Of a stretch of DNA of 64,000 bases, positions 1 to 9,419 are shown one piece after another (the first letter of the stretch is position 1; every line of letters begins with the position of its first letter). Under the pieces are notes generated by a model. That model was not told the DNA's origin. It did not search any database and was given only the letters and a program-made list of their open reading frames with translations. The stretch lies in the NCBI GenBank assembly GCA_964350945.1, contig CAYGLF010000003.1, positions 206,536-270,535 on the forward strand, written 5' to 3'. The translations under genes were made by a program, and so were the position numbers. The stretch is from CAYGLF01 sp964350945 (GTDB lineage Bacteria; Chlamydiota; Chlamydiia; Chlamydiales; JAAZZY01).

Positions 1-182
1 TTTGAGGTGATCGTAATGCCCCGTTCTTTCTCCTGGTCTCCAGAATCCATAATTCGTTCAGGAACTTTCTCGTGTTCTTTAAAAGTTTGAGTGAATTTCA
101 TTAACGCGTCTAAAAGAGTCGTCTTACCATGATCAATGTGTGCGATAATAGCAATGTTTCTAATTTTGTCTTTATTGTGCAT
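1..182 (-). CDS. typA: TypA/BipA translational GTPase, N-terminal fragment
   Basis: The reverse frame starts with an ATG at 180-182 and runs off the left edge after about 60 codons. It shows the translation-factor GTPase P-loop AHIDHGKT followed by the ERGITI switch motif, with the short pre-P-loop leader and DSGDQEKERGITI spacing typical of TypA/BipA rather than EF-G or LepA. TypA is a ribosome-associated GTPase that helps 50S assembly and stress adaptation. Only the start of the G domain is visible, so subfamily assignment rests on this segment. Confidence 0.88.
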   Translation of the reverse strand, partial: MHNKDKIRNIAIIAHIDHGKTTLLDALMKFTQTFKEHEKVPERIMDSGDQEKERGITITS

Positions 183-202
183 AAGTTATTTTTTTTAAAT
201 TG

Positions 203-598
203 TTATATTTTTTGTTCAGGAATGGTAATCCAGCCGATGAGGTAGGCTATCGCCATTGGGAAAAAACCTGTAATCAGGGTTAGAAGGACTATAATCAACC
301 GAAGAACGGTTGGGTCGATCTTGAAATGTCTAGCAAGACCGCCGCAGACTCCAGCAATGACCCGCTTATGAGGGATTCTGTATAGTCTTTTTACCTCTAT
401 AGCAGGTGCGTTTAAGGGCTCTAGGGGGATTATCAAAGAGGATATCAGATAAATAAACGGCATCAGTAGGGCTGTTGGAATAATAAGAAATACAAAAATA
501 AGCCGGATAAAGACAGGGTCTATTGTAAAATAGTTGCCAAGTCCTCCGCATATTCCTGCAATTTTCTTGTTATATCTAGATCGGTAAAGCTTTCTCAT
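203..598 (-). CDS. Tandem PspC-domain membrane protein
   Basis: This 131-residue protein is two PspC units in a row. Each has the signature K-I/V-AGxCGGLxxxF-x-IDPxxxRLI (residues about 1-60 and 70-131), followed by a hydrophobic hairpin and an I-P motif (LIIPLEP, ITIPEQ). In the phage-shock system PspC is an inner-membrane stress sensor, but stand-alone PspC-domain proteins are widespread and their roles vary. There is no pspA or pspF homologue nearby. It lies 20 bases upstream of typA on the same strand and may be cotranscribed with it. Confidence 0.85.
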   Translation of the reverse strand: MRKLYRSRYNKKIAGICGGLGNYFTIDPVFIRLIFVFLIIPTALLMPFIYLISSLIIPLEPLNAPAIEVKRLYRIPHKRVIAGVCGGLARHFKIDPTVLRLIIVLLTLITGFFPMAIAYLIGWITIPEQKI

Positions 599-774
599 GA
601 GTACATATTAACACTATGAAGATTTACAGAAAAACCTTTTTCTTTAAGGTGAACCTGCTAATGATATTTTTTATTTTAAATGCAGAGGTTTTGGGTAAAA
701 AAGACTTTGCCCCAATTTCTGTTTATCAGAATGACAGAAACCCTCTACAATAATTGTAAAAAAAGAGGTATGAG

Positions 775-1524
775 ATGTTTGTTTTAGGTGCTTTTTCAGT
801 TATTCCCTTAGCACGCTTATCTTATTCGGTTTCTGGGGTAGGGGATTTTGTGCAGACAGGAAATCATCTTTTGAGTGGAAAGGTGAAGTCGGCTGCATTC
901 TCATTGATCAAAGGAGGCGCTAAACTAGCTCTTTGTGCGGGAGCGGTTGTCTTGATGCTACGCCCCTTTTTTAAAGGAGCTAAGCCCTCTTTAAAAGCGA
1001 TGAGTGAATTTAAAAAACCCTACGATATTCGACTCATTAGTAAGACCATGCAAAAGGGGTTATTTACTAAAGATTCCCAAGCATTTAAAATATCAACTTT
1101 TTGCCAAAGTCTTTTCTCTAAAAGCTCCCTTTCTAATAGAGCGCTGGTTAAGTTGTGCCTTTTACCAGTCAATGAGAGGGTAGAGGGAGCCTTTAAAGAT
1201 TGGTTGATAGAAAAACCAACAGAGAGTGCTCGCCGCCTTTTTAAAACGGCTATGAAGCATTCCCTGGGAGAAATTTCATCGCTAAAAGGGTGCTATGGGC
1301 AAGACAACAAGCGCATGAATGTCTCGCAGTCAATGGTCAGTTCATCAAAAGGGATGCTCGATACTCACCGCTTTACAGTCGTTGAGTCTGCTTGTGATCA
1401 TAAGCTAGTTAATTATTTATCTAAAATAGTCAGTATTGGTGATAATAATCGTGCTAAGGAGTTGGCAAATAGAGGTTGTTATGGTTTCTTTTCATCTCAA
1501 GATTTATGCCTTTCTGGTCCTTAG
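775..1524 (+). CDS. Hypothetical protein with N-terminal hydrophobic region
   Basis: The product is 249 residues and I do not recognise it. The first 70 residues contain two hydrophobic stretches (about 1-20 and 45-65) separated by a short polar turn; the rest is basic and rich in Ser, Lys and Leu with a few Cys. A bilobed N-terminal hydrophobic region is a feature of chlamydial inclusion-membrane proteins, but here it is only suggestive. The ATG at 775 has an AAGAGG ribosome site about 6 bases upstream; a second ATG at 770 is out of frame. Its 3' end overlaps the convergent gene that ends at 1504 by 21 bases. Confidence 0.6.
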   Translation: MFVLGAFSVIPLARLSYSVSGVGDFVQTGNHLLSGKVKSAAFSLIKGGAKLALCAGAVVLMLRPFFKGAKPSLKAMSEFKKPYDIRLISKTMQKGLFTKDSQAFKISTFCQSLFSKSSLSNRALVKLCLLPVNERVEGAFKDWLIEKPTESARRLFKTAMKHSLGEISSLKGCYGQDNKRMNVSQSMVSSSKGMLDTHRFTVVESACDHKLVNYLSKIVSIGDNNRAKELANRGCYGFFSSQDLCLSGP

Positions 1525-2133
1525 GAGATCTGCCATTTTTAATAAGAAGTTGCTTTTTTGAATTTTTCTGCTTAGTAAAAGTACGGCGGGGTCGTCAGGA
1601 TCAATTAATTGTGCATAGTGCCAGTAGTCAATGGATCTTTCTCTATCTTTAATCTTGAGATAGTAGAAACTCATTAGGCAAGCAAACCCAAGGGCTTCTG
1701 AGTAGTGGAAGATCTTTTTGTCAGGGTAGAGCTGGGTTAAAAGTGTGATGTTCTCAAAAATAGACGTGATAAGGTGCGCTTTATTTTTTCTAAGGCATTG
1801 ATCAGCAAAGTTAATTTTAGCAAAAATATTGTTTGGATTTTGAGAGTAGTTCTCTTTAATCAGTTTTTCCGCTTTTTTAATTTTTTTGAGTCGGATATAG
1901 ATATAGCTGAGTAAATTATATAGCTCGGGGATCTTGGGGTTTTCTTTGAGGAGATCTTCAACTTTTGCTTTGGCAAGCTTTGGGCTATGCTTTGCAAGCT
2001 CATGCAACTTTATGTAGGATTGAAAAAGGGGCTCTCCTAGCCTTAAGAGCGACTCTTGCAAAGGTTCGTAGGTGATCTTGCAGTCTGGGAAGTAGGTCCT
2101 GCCTAGTGTTATTTGTGGGATGCATTTTGTCAT
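1504..2133 (-). CDS. TPR-like repeat protein
   Basis: The 209-residue product is helical. Its centre (about residues 50-120) has the spacing of two tetratricopeptide-like units (PELYNLLSYIYIRLKK, IFAKINFADQCLRKNK), suggesting a protein-protein adaptor. The N-terminus is not a signal peptide. It starts 3 bases after the stop of the K+/H+ antiporter gene on the same strand, so the two are almost certainly cotranscribed. The TPR units are degenerate and no specific partner can be named. Confidence 0.6.
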   Translation of the reverse strand: MTKCIPQITLGRTYFPDCKITYEPLQESLLRLGEPLFQSYIKLHELAKHSPKLAKAKVEDLLKENPKIPELYNLLSYIYIRLKKIKKAEKLIKENYSQNPNNIFAKINFADQCLRKNKAHLITSIFENITLLTQLYPDKKIFHYSEALGFACLMSFYYLKIKDRERSIDYWHYAQLIDPDDPAVLLLSRKIQKSNFLLKMADLLRTRKA

Positions 2134-2136
2134 GAA

Positions 2137-3591
2137 TTAAATTAAGAGGGGTTCTACGCTTTTAACACTGTCTTTGTGAACGAGCATTAAAATTTTATCA
2201 TCTGCTTCAATAATAGTCTCTCCTGAGGGGACAATATATTGTCCGTCTCGAGTGATTAGAACGATTAGAATGTTTTTTGGAATTTTGAGTTCAATGACTT
2301 CTTTGCCGATAGACTTAGAGGTACTTGGAATTGTCAGTTCGATCATCTGCATTTGATCTCCAGATTCATTATGAGTGGCGGTTTCATCGAGCGTTTGTTG
2401 AGGAGATTCTTTGAGTTTTTCCTGAAGCCCCAGCAACCTTGCAATCAAGCTGATGGTGGTTCCCTGCAGCAAAATTGAGGTAAGGACGATGAAAAATACG
2501 ATATTAAAAATAATCTGAGAGCCGGATATTCTAGCCATGAGCGGAAAAGTAGCTAAAATAATAGGGGCGGCACCTCTTAAACCTACCCAAGATATAAGTA
2601 ATTTTTCCTTGAAAGTCATTACAAAAGGCATACTCGTAAAAACACTTAAAGGTCTTGCAACAAACATCAAAAATGCTGAGCAAGCAAGGCCCGTCCATGC
2701 AATTGAAATGAGTTGGCGAGGAGAGACTAAAAGACCTAAAACAATAAACATGGAGATTTGCATCAACCAAGAAATTCCGACATGAAACTGACGTAAGCTG
2801 CGTTTATGTAGGGAGTCATTAAAACTTAAAACTAATCCCGAGACATAAACGGCTAAAAAACCACTACCTCCCAGATAGCTTACCGATGAGTATACCAAAA
2901 GGACGGATGAGACGGTAAATACGGGGTAGAGGCCCTTGTACTCTAACTTAAAGTGATTAATTCCCAAGACTAAGGCTCTACCTAAAACATAGCCGAGCAC
3001 CAGACCCAATCCCATTTGCTTTATGAATAGTAAGATCAATCTCCCAACAGTGATGTTGTGCTGTTGCAGGAGGTGAATAAGGCCAATGGTTAAGAAAACG
3101 GCCATGGGATCATTACTAGCCGATTCCATTTCAAGAAGGGATCCAAGTCTTTTCTTAAGGCCAATTTTTTTGGACCTTAAAATACTAAACACCGCCGCAG
3201 CATCTGTTGAAGAGACTACCGACCCAAATAAGAGGCACTCTAAAAAGGGAAGGTCTAAAACCCAATAGGCAAATAGTCCTGTAATCAAAGCGGTTAGTAA
3301 AACGCCCAAAGTGGAAAGTACAAGTCCCACACCAAAAATGGGTTTTACATTTTCCCAGATGGTATTGTATCCCCCTGAGAATAAAATGTAAATTAATGCA
3401 ATAATTCCTAAGAATTGAGCTCCCCAGGTGTTGTCAAATTGAATTCTTCCAATTCCTTCGGCTCCTGCAAGCATTCCGAGAATCAAAAACAAAATAAGAG
3501 AGGGGATTCCAAGCTTTAGGGAGGCTTTGCTACTAAAAATGCTAAGAACCAGCAAAATTGAGATTTCTAGCAGAATTTTTTCAGTTTCCAT
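2137..3591 (-). CDS. K+(Na+)/H+ antiporter, NhaP2/CvrA-like, with C-terminal TrkA-C domain
   Basis: 484 residues with about 12-13 membrane segments and a soluble tail. The CPA1 core motifs are present: SSTDAAAVFSILR and the ESASNDPMAVFLT loop, whose ND aspartate is the ion-binding site in this family. Residues about 410-484 form a TrkA-C/RCK-C regulatory domain (ELKIPKNILIVLITRDG) that usually senses nucleotides or ions. The protein exchanges cytoplasmic K+ or Na+ for protons at the inner membrane. It is followed after 3 bases by the TPR-like gene. Length and layout match the bacterial family. Confidence 0.88.
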   Translation of the reverse strand: METEKILLEISILLVLSIFSSKASLKLGIPSLILFLILGMLAGAEGIGRIQFDNTWGAQFLGIIALIYILFSGGYNTIWENVKPIFGVGLVLSTLGVLLTALITGLFAYWVLDLPFLECLLFGSVVSSTDAAAVFSILRSKKIGLKKRLGSLLEMESASNDPMAVFLTIGLIHLLQQHNITVGRLILLFIKQMGLGLVLGYVLGRALVLGINHFKLEYKGLYPVFTVSSVLLVYSSVSYLGGSGFLAVYVSGLVLSFNDSLHKRSLRQFHVGISWLMQISMFIVLGLLVSPRQLISIAWTGLACSAFLMFVARPLSVFTSMPFVMTFKEKLLISWVGLRGAAPIILATFPLMARISGSQIIFNIVFFIVLTSILLQGTTISLIARLLGLQEKLKESPQQTLDETATHNESGDQMQMIELTIPSTSKSIGKEVIELKIPKNILIVLITRDGQYIVPSGETIIEADDKILMLVHKDSVKSVEPLLI

Positions 3592-3774
3592 AACCCATCA
3601 CTTTTAGGACTTTTGCATAAGAAATTGGTTGTAGGATGTTTTGAGATATATATGCAAACATTTTTAGAATATGAACTAAAATTCAGTGAAATGGAGCTAG
3701 CTTTATTTTTGCATACCGGCTAAAGATTAAATCATGTTAATATCTTGGCGAATCATTCATTTTATGTGACTGGA

Positions 3775-5133
3775 ATGGGAAAAAAATACGATGTCATTAT
3801 CATAGGTGGAGGGGCTGGTTTGAAAATAGCGCGCCCGGCTGCTGATCTTGGATTTAAAGTTGCTGTGATTGAAAAAGACCGCTTAGGCGGGACGTGTTTA
3901 AATCGCGGCTGCATTCCCTCAAAAATGTTGATCCATCCAGCCGATGTGATTGCTCAAATCAACGAAGCGGCTACTTTAAATATACAGGTCGATTCAAAGC
4001 CTATCCTAGACATTGAGAAGCTCGTGCAGCTGGTTTCAAATACAGTTGATGAAGAATCACAAAGCATTGAGCCTCTTTTAGAAAACCACCCAAATATTGA
4101 CTTTTATAGGTGCGAAGCACGTTTTACAGCTCCCAATCAATTACAAGTTCGGAATGAAAAGATTTACGGCGAAAAGATTTTCATAGCTGTTGGAACTCGC
4201 CCGTATCTGCCACCGATCCGAGGGTTAGAAAAGACCCCTTATATGACCTCTACAGAACTTTTGCGAGCTCAAAAGCTTCCTAGGAGTGTTGCGATTGTAG
4301 GGGCTGGTTATATTGCCTGTGAACTTGGTCATTATCTTCATGCTTGTGGGATCGAGGTCCATTTTATCGTGCGAAGTCAATTTTTAAGAAATCTCGATAC
4401 TGATTTGCAGCAGCATTTTACTGAAATTTTCAGCAAGCGATTTAAAGTGAGCTATTTTGCCCCTCAGCGAGTAAATTATGAAAATGGAAAATTTATTTTA
4501 GATGATGATCATCATAAAGTAGTTTCAGAAGGGTTGCTCATCGCAGCAGGGGTCACCTCAAATGCAGATTTAATCGGGGTTTCTCAAACGAATGTTGAGT
4601 TGGATTCACGAGGATTTATTAAAGTTGATGATTGTTTAGAGACGACGCAAAAAAATATTTTTGCTTTTGGTGATGTGATTGGTCGCTCCCTATTTCGCCA
4701 CTCAGCAAATTTTGAAGGAGAGTATCTTTTAGAGGCCCAATTTAAAAAATGTCACGCTAAGCCAATCAGTTACCCAGCAATTCCTTATGGTGTTTTTACC
4801 TGGCCACAGGTTGCTGGAGTTGGGAAGCAGGAGAAAGAGCTCATTGAGGAAAAAAAAGACTATTTTGTAGGGGTAAATGCTTACAAAAATAGTGCGATGG
4901 GAATGGCTTTAAGAAATAATGAAGGGATGGTGAAACTCATCTTTGAGAGGGGCTCTGAAAAATTAATAGGGGGTCATATTGTCGGAGAGCAGGCAACGAC
5001 GATGATTCATATGATTATTGCCTATATGAAAATGGGGGCGACACTGCAGGATTTACTTTCCACCATTTATATCCATCCGGCTCTTCCAGAAAATATAAGG
5101 AACGCGGCAAGGCGCGCCCAGGAAAATAGTTAG
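3775..5133 (+). CDS. FAD-dependent pyridine nucleotide-disulfide oxidoreductase (dihydrolipoyl dehydrogenase/mercuric reductase-like)
   Basis: Starting at the ATG at 3775, the protein is 452 residues and opens with the FAD-binding strand YDVIIIGGGAG. A redox-active Cys pair sits in GGTCLNRGCIPSK, the NAD(P) Rossmann motif is VAIVGAGYIACELG, and the C-terminal dimerisation domain carries the catalytic base in HPALPE. An in-frame TTG at 3745 would add 10 residues, but the ATG places the FAD motif at the usual distance. Lacking an adjacent E2 component, its disulfide substrate (lipoamide, mycothiol-like, glutathione-like) cannot be told. It is 6 bases ahead of an MFS gene. Confidence 0.85.
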   Translation: MGKKYDVIIIGGGAGLKIARPAADLGFKVAVIEKDRLGGTCLNRGCIPSKMLIHPADVIAQINEAATLNIQVDSKPILDIEKLVQLVSNTVDEESQSIEPLLENHPNIDFYRCEARFTAPNQLQVRNEKIYGEKIFIAVGTRPYLPPIRGLEKTPYMTSTELLRAQKLPRSVAIVGAGYIACELGHYLHACGIEVHFIVRSQFLRNLDTDLQQHFTEIFSKRFKVSYFAPQRVNYENGKFILDDDHHKVVSEGLLIAAGVTSNADLIGVSQTNVELDSRGFIKVDDCLETTQKNIFAFGDVIGRSLFRHSANFEGEYLLEAQFKKCHAKPISYPAIPYGVFTWPQVAGVGKQEKELIEEKKDYFVGVNAYKNSAMGMALRNNEGMVKLIFERGSEKLIGGHIVGEQATTMIHMIIAYMKMGATLQDLLSTIYIHPALPENIRNAARRAQENS

Positions 5134-5139
5134 TAAAAT

Positions 5140-6453
5140 ATGTTTAAGTTACTTAAAAGCATTACGTCCCCTTTAGTGAGTCTGGCCATTGTGATGGTTG
5201 CAGTAGGCCTTTTTTCTACATTTGTTCCCCTAAGATTGACTCTAGATGGGCACAGTAGTTTTATAACAGGGGGTGTAACTGCTGCCTATTTTGCAGGGCT
5301 GGTTTTAGGCTCTATGAAAGCAGAGAAATTTATTGCACAGGTTGGGCACATTAGAACCTTCTCAGCATTTGCATCGCTTACCGGAGCCATTTCTATCTCT
5401 ATGGGCTTGATTTTTCATCCTGGAGCCTGGATTTTAGGAAGATTTTTAATGGGCCTTTTTACCGCTGGACTTTTCATCGTCATCCAAAGTTGGTTGTTGA
5501 TGGTAGGAGGCAGTGATCGCAAAGGAACGATTTTAGCTTTTTATATGATTGCCTTTTATGCATCGCAAGCTGGTGGGCAGTTTTTATTAAGTGCTATCCC
5601 CCCCCTTTCATTGATCCCATTTAGTATAGGGACACTCTTAATTTCCCTGTCAGTGGTTCCTGTTTCGCTCACCCGTTACAAATCTCCCTCGATTGAAGCG
5701 TCATCGCCTCTAAGCCCTATAAAGCTTTTTAAGATCTCTGCATTTGGCGTTTTGTCATCCTTTGGATCGGGTTTGATTATGGGATCCTTTTTTGGGTTAA
5801 CACCTGTTTTTGCTCACTTGGTGGGTATGGAGCACTCTAGTATCGCTAACTTTATGGGAGCTACTATTATCGGTGGTTTTGTCCTTCAGTGGCCCATTGG
5901 GCGCCTCTCGGACCGCATTAACCGTCGCTCAGTGCTCATTGGAGTCAGCTTTCTAACTTCCATTTTATCGCTTTTAATAGCTATAGCCTCTTTGATTTCT
6001 ACAGATATCTTGTTAACCTTGTCTGTTATTTTTGGAGGGTTTGCATTTACCATGTATCCGATGAGTATTTCCTACACCAATGATTACGTGGATCCTCAGG
6101 ATCTTGTTGCAGCTACTGGGGGGCTATTGCTCTCATATGGAGCAGGAAGTGTAGTAGGCCCTTTAGTTGCTCCGGCTCTCATGCAGATTTTTGGCCCAGC
6201 TGGTCTCTACGTCTTTTTTACAGTGATCGCAGCTCTGATCGGCGGTATTGGTTTTTGGAGACGTGGGTATAAGGAGCAGGTTGCTTTGAAAGAGCAGTCC
6301 AGCTACCGTCTCGTGCCTCCAACGCCTGTAATTTCAGAATTAGATCCCAGAACTGAGGAAGAGAAAGAGGGGCTGGGAGCTGCTCTTGAAAACATCAAAA
6401 AAACTGAAGAGGCTGTGGAAGGAGAAGCCTCTACCGGTGCAGTCACCCTTTAA
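5140..6453 (+). CDS. MFS transporter (YcaD-like)
   Basis: 437 residues with 12 predicted membrane segments and the major-facilitator loop-8/9 motif GRLSDRINRR. The pattern of short loops and the opening LVSLAIVMVAVGLF resembles the YcaD/TsgA-like branch. The last 60 residues form a soluble acidic tail (EEEKEGLGAALENIKKTEEA), which is unusual for this family. The gene begins 6 bases after the flavoprotein stop codon and is probably translated from the same message. The substrate is unknown. Confidence 0.82.
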   Translation: MFKLLKSITSPLVSLAIVMVAVGLFSTFVPLRLTLDGHSSFITGGVTAAYFAGLVLGSMKAEKFIAQVGHIRTFSAFASLTGAISISMGLIFHPGAWILGRFLMGLFTAGLFIVIQSWLLMVGGSDRKGTILAFYMIAFYASQAGGQFLLSAIPPLSLIPFSIGTLLISLSVVPVSLTRYKSPSIEASSPLSPIKLFKISAFGVLSSFGSGLIMGSFFGLTPVFAHLVGMEHSSIANFMGATIIGGFVLQWPIGRLSDRINRRSVLIGVSFLTSILSLLIAIASLISTDILLTLSVIFGGFAFTMYPMSISYTNDYVDPQDLVAATGGLLLSYGAGSVVGPLVAPALMQIFGPAGLYVFFTVIAALIGGIGFWRRGYKEQVALKEQSSYRLVPPTPVISELDPRTEEEKEGLGAALENIKKTEEAVEGEASTGAVTL

Positions 6454-6460
6454 TTAGAGT

Positions 6461-7861
6461 TTACTTTTCAGGGTGCTCTATACGGCGAACTTTTCCTGGA
6501 CGACCTTCATTTTTCTGTTCTAGGTGTGCTTGATAATTTTTGAGAACTCGAGTTATCTCAGCAAATTCTACTTTGCTCTCTATCTCCTCAATAATTTCAG
6601 GGGCCAACTCGACTTTGTACTCCAATAGCGCCCAAATAAGGCTTACGTTTTGCGTCTCCACTGCCATCTTTAAAGCTGTGACTCCAGCATCATTTTGCTT
6701 ATTTGGATTTGCATGATTTTGGAGAAAATATAACAACAATTCATCCTGTTGCAGAACAATCGCATGATGAATGGGTGCAAATCCTGTTTTTAAACTGCAT
6801 AGGTCAAGATCGGCACCATGGTCTAGTAGCAGCTGAATACTTTCTCTCAATGGAACTTTTGCTAAATGAGAATATTGCAAAAGTGTATTTAATGCAGAAT
6901 CATAGATTTCATTTTGTCGATTGAGTTGCTCTGGGGTGCATTTTTGAAGTAAGATCTTTAAAGCGCTTAAATTATGAATACATGCATAATGAAGTGCTGA
7001 AAATCTCATAGCCGAGCACAGTGTTATATCTGCACCTAAATCAATAAGAGGTTGAACGTATTTGATTTGCCCTATCTCTATAGCAATTCTAAGGGGTGTA
7101 TTTCCATTAGCTAAAATGTTTGGGTTGGGATTTGCTTGTATCAGTCTGTTAAAAATCCCATCTGAATTCCAAAGGATAGCTTTATGAAGAGGGGTGATGC
7201 CTATTTTAGTATTGGGAAGGTTAACGTCAGCACCTTTTTTTAAAAGCATATCTAGGACTTCAAGAGGGTCCCACTCCGCTGAATTTAATGCCTCCAAAAA
7301 TGTATTTAATGCACTGCCAAACTCCCCATAGGGTTCGTCAAGTTGTTCTTTTGTGCTGCGATGTAAAACTTTGGTAACAATCTCTTCACATTTTAGACAG
7401 GCTAAAGCAATAGGAGAAGTGATAGTTGCTGCGGGTTTCCCAGGAGAAGAAACGGTTAATAAAGCTCCAACATCTAAAAGGGGGTCTATAAGATCAATAC
7501 ACTCACTGTCAATAGCTCTATATAAAGCCGTGTGCATATCATCCCTATTGACAATATTAATATTTCTTTGCACCTCAGGATCTGCCAATAAATGCTGGGC
7601 ACTAATAATATCTTGATCTAATATGAAATCGCATAAATCAGTGATTTTATCTCGAACAGATTCTACTTGTTGCTCACTCCTGCAATTGGGGCAGGTCGCT
7701 TTATTTGTTTCTAAAATTTTTGCATTTAAAGCTTGGTAAAGGCAAACACTATGAAAAGAATGTCTGCATGTTGTGATCCTCAAATTATCGGGATTGGATA
7801 TTTCATCGAGGCAAACCGAACATTCTAAAATTTCTTGGCCTGCTGCTGCTGATGATGACAT
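6461..7861 (-). CDS. RING-H2 finger plus ankyrin-repeat protein 1 (putative E3 ubiquitin ligase effector)
   Basis: 466 residues. A complete C3H2C3 RING-H2 finger lies at residues 14-60 (C14, C17, C32, H34, H37, C40, C57, C60). Ankyrin-type repeats follow from about residue 95 to 440, with recognisable units such as GITPLHKAILWNS, GNTPLRIAIEIGQ, FSALHYACIHNLS and GVTALKMAVETQN. RING fingers recruit E2 enzymes and ankyrin repeats bind substrates. Since bacteria lack ubiquitin, a secreted role in the host is inferred. It starts 41 bases after the stop of the next RING gene, with a GGAG site before the ATG, so it is probably the promoter-distal member of that unit. Confidence 0.85.
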   Translation of the reverse strand: MSSSAAAGQEILECSVCLDEISNPDNLRITTCRHSFHSVCLYQALNAKILETNKATCPNCRSEQQVESVRDKITDLCDFILDQDIISAQHLLADPEVQRNINIVNRDDMHTALYRAIDSECIDLIDPLLDVGALLTVSSPGKPAATITSPIALACLKCEEIVTKVLHRSTKEQLDEPYGEFGSALNTFLEALNSAEWDPLEVLDMLLKKGADVNLPNTKIGITPLHKAILWNSDGIFNRLIQANPNPNILANGNTPLRIAIEIGQIKYVQPLIDLGADITLCSAMRFSALHYACIHNLSALKILLQKCTPEQLNRQNEIYDSALNTLLQYSHLAKVPLRESIQLLLDHGADLDLCSLKTGFAPIHHAIVLQQDELLLYFLQNHANPNKQNDAGVTALKMAVETQNVSLIWALLEYKVELAPEIIEEIESKVEFAEITRVLKNYQAHLEQKNEGRPGKVRRIEHPEK

Positions 7862-7902
7862 GACATTTACTCCACTAATCAGTACTTTTAATTGGGTTCA
7901 TT

Positions 7903-9261
7903 TTAAATGGGTGCTTCTTCATGGAAAAAGGGTTTAGAAGGTGCTTTATAGTGGTCTTCATATTCACGAACACTCTCTGCTAAGTAAGAGCTTTGCAAAA
8001 GGTATTTTCTTCCTAAAATCTCTGCTAGTTCAGCAGCTGTTAGATACATTTTAACGTCACCCTGCTCAAAACAAAAAGGAGCATGTGCACTTGCGCAAAA
8101 ATCTATGAGCAGCTTCCATACTCGGTCCACTTTGTTGGCCATGATAGCTAAAAATAAAGCAGGACATTTAGGGTCTTCACTTTCGATCACACGATCAGTT
8201 ATATTAATAAACTCAGCCTCAGGATCTTGGTAATGTAGAGTCAATTCTTCTATTACTTTGTCTACGGCTATTAATTTCCGAGGTTCATTAATGAGTTGTT
8301 GAGCCATTTCATTAGTTGCTAAGTAGCTATATTCGTTCGGAAGTGCTTTGGCAATTTGGGTAAATCCTTTTGCTGTAGCAAGCTGTTTGAGAGTATAAGA
8401 TATCGAAGAATCTGTAGAGGCTTTATGATCTAGCAAGGTCCACACGTTGTGAACCCGATTGGCTAAAATGGCATATTCTAGGGCTGATCTGCCTGATGCA
8501 TTGCGAGTATCTATTTGAGCTCCATGATCGAGTAGAAATTGCACGATCTTGTTATATGGGGACTGTGCTGCAATGTGAAGAGGGGTATTTCCTCCAACTA
8601 ACTTATTGGAATTGACATCAGCTCCCATAGAGATCAATTCTTTGGCAATCATTATGCGATCGATTTTAATTTTGCTTAACTGCGAGATGAATAAATCAAA
8701 AATAGCAAAGGAATTATCTGGGGATGTATTAACTTCTAAGGGATCAAATCCTTTAAGTGTCTCATGAAAAACATCCGGATTCTCACTGTAAAAACTCATC
8801 ATTAAAGGAGATAAAATATTATTTTCTGCGTAAGCGGCCCTCATTGAAGAATTCGCACCCGCAGCTACCAGCAGCCTGATAAAATCTACATCTTGTTGTC
8901 TGACGGCTTGGGATAGTAGCGACCATTTGTGAGAGCTTAATAAGTTCACATACTCGCCAATTCTTGCCTCTGCAAGCTTATGCCCTAATCCAATTGAATT
9001 TCCTTTATTTACCTCTTCGCCCATCCAAACAATTAATCTATCTACTGCTTCTTGGATCTCTTCTAGCTTTTGATCTTCTCGGCACATCGGGCATAAGGCT
9101 TTCTCTGTAGCTATAATTGAGGCGTTAAAAGCTTTGACTGCACATGTTTTGTGAAAATAGTGGGAACAACTTGTTTTATGAGCTTCAGCAAGCGGTTGTA
9201 TGGACTCCAAACAGATGGAACAATCAGAGTTTTCAATATTTATTGGTCCTGGAAATGGCAT
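7903..9261 (-). CDS. RING-H2 finger plus ankyrin-repeat protein 2 (putative E3 ubiquitin ligase effector)
   Basis: 452 residues. The RING-H2 ligands fall at C14, C17, C32, H34, H37, C40, C57 and C60, exactly the spacing of the neighbour at 6461. Clear ankyrin units lie at about residues 105-290 (WSLLSQAVRQQDVDFIRLLV, GNTPLHIAAQSPYNKIVQFL, GRSALEYAILANRVHNVWTL). The last 130 residues (LFLAIMANKVDRVWKLL and onward) match the C-terminus of protein 3, so proteins 2 and 3 are the closest pair. An AGGAG site precedes the ATG by 8 bases and a perfect-consensus promoter lies upstream. Confidence 0.86.
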   Translation of the reverse strand: MPFPGPINIENSDCSICLESIQPLAEAHKTSCSHYFHKTCAVKAFNASIIATEKALCPMCREDQKLEEIQEAVDRLIVWMGEEVNKGNSIGLGHKLAEARIGEYVNLLSSHKWSLLSQAVRQQDVDFIRLLVAAGANSSMRAAYAENNILSPLMMSFYSENPDVFHETLKGFDPLEVNTSPDNSFAIFDLFISQLSKIKIDRIMIAKELISMGADVNSNKLVGGNTPLHIAAQSPYNKIVQFLLDHGAQIDTRNASGRSALEYAILANRVHNVWTLLDHKASTDSSISYTLKQLATAKGFTQIAKALPNEYSYLATNEMAQQLINEPRKLIAVDKVIEELTLHYQDPEAEFINITDRVIESEDPKCPALFLAIMANKVDRVWKLLIDFCASAHAPFCFEQGDVKMYLTAAELAEILGRKYLLQSSYLAESVREYEDHYKAPSKPFFHEEAPI

Positions 9262-9304
9262 TATAAGACTCCTGTCTTGGGGTTAATCGTCTATGTCTTA
9301 ACTA

Positions 9305-9333
9305 ATTATAAGTATTTATTTTAAAAATGTCAA
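9305..9333 (-). promoter_or_regulatory. Consensus sigma-70 promoter for RING-ankyrin genes 2 and 1
   Basis: On the minus strand TTGACA (9328-9333) and TATAAT (9305-9310) are separated by exactly 17 bases. Both hexamers are perfect consensus matches, and the site is about 45 bases upstream of the ATG at 9261. The remaining intergenic DNA to 9419 is AT-rich with nothing else evident. Confidence 0.75.
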
Positions 9334-9419
9334 TAGAAAAGTTTAAACCTATATTAAGGTAAGTGCTTTTATATAAGTTATTTATGTTTTTTGTTAAATA
9401 AGAGGGAAATAATAATAGA

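Noticed and set aside
2537..2785. Plus-strand open frame inside the antiporter gene
   Set aside because: It is antisense to strongly conserved antiporter sequence and has no motif or ribosome site.
7353..7616. Plus-strand open frame inside a RING-ankyrin gene
   Set aside because: It is a shadow of the ankyrin region and its predicted protein has no recognisable feature.
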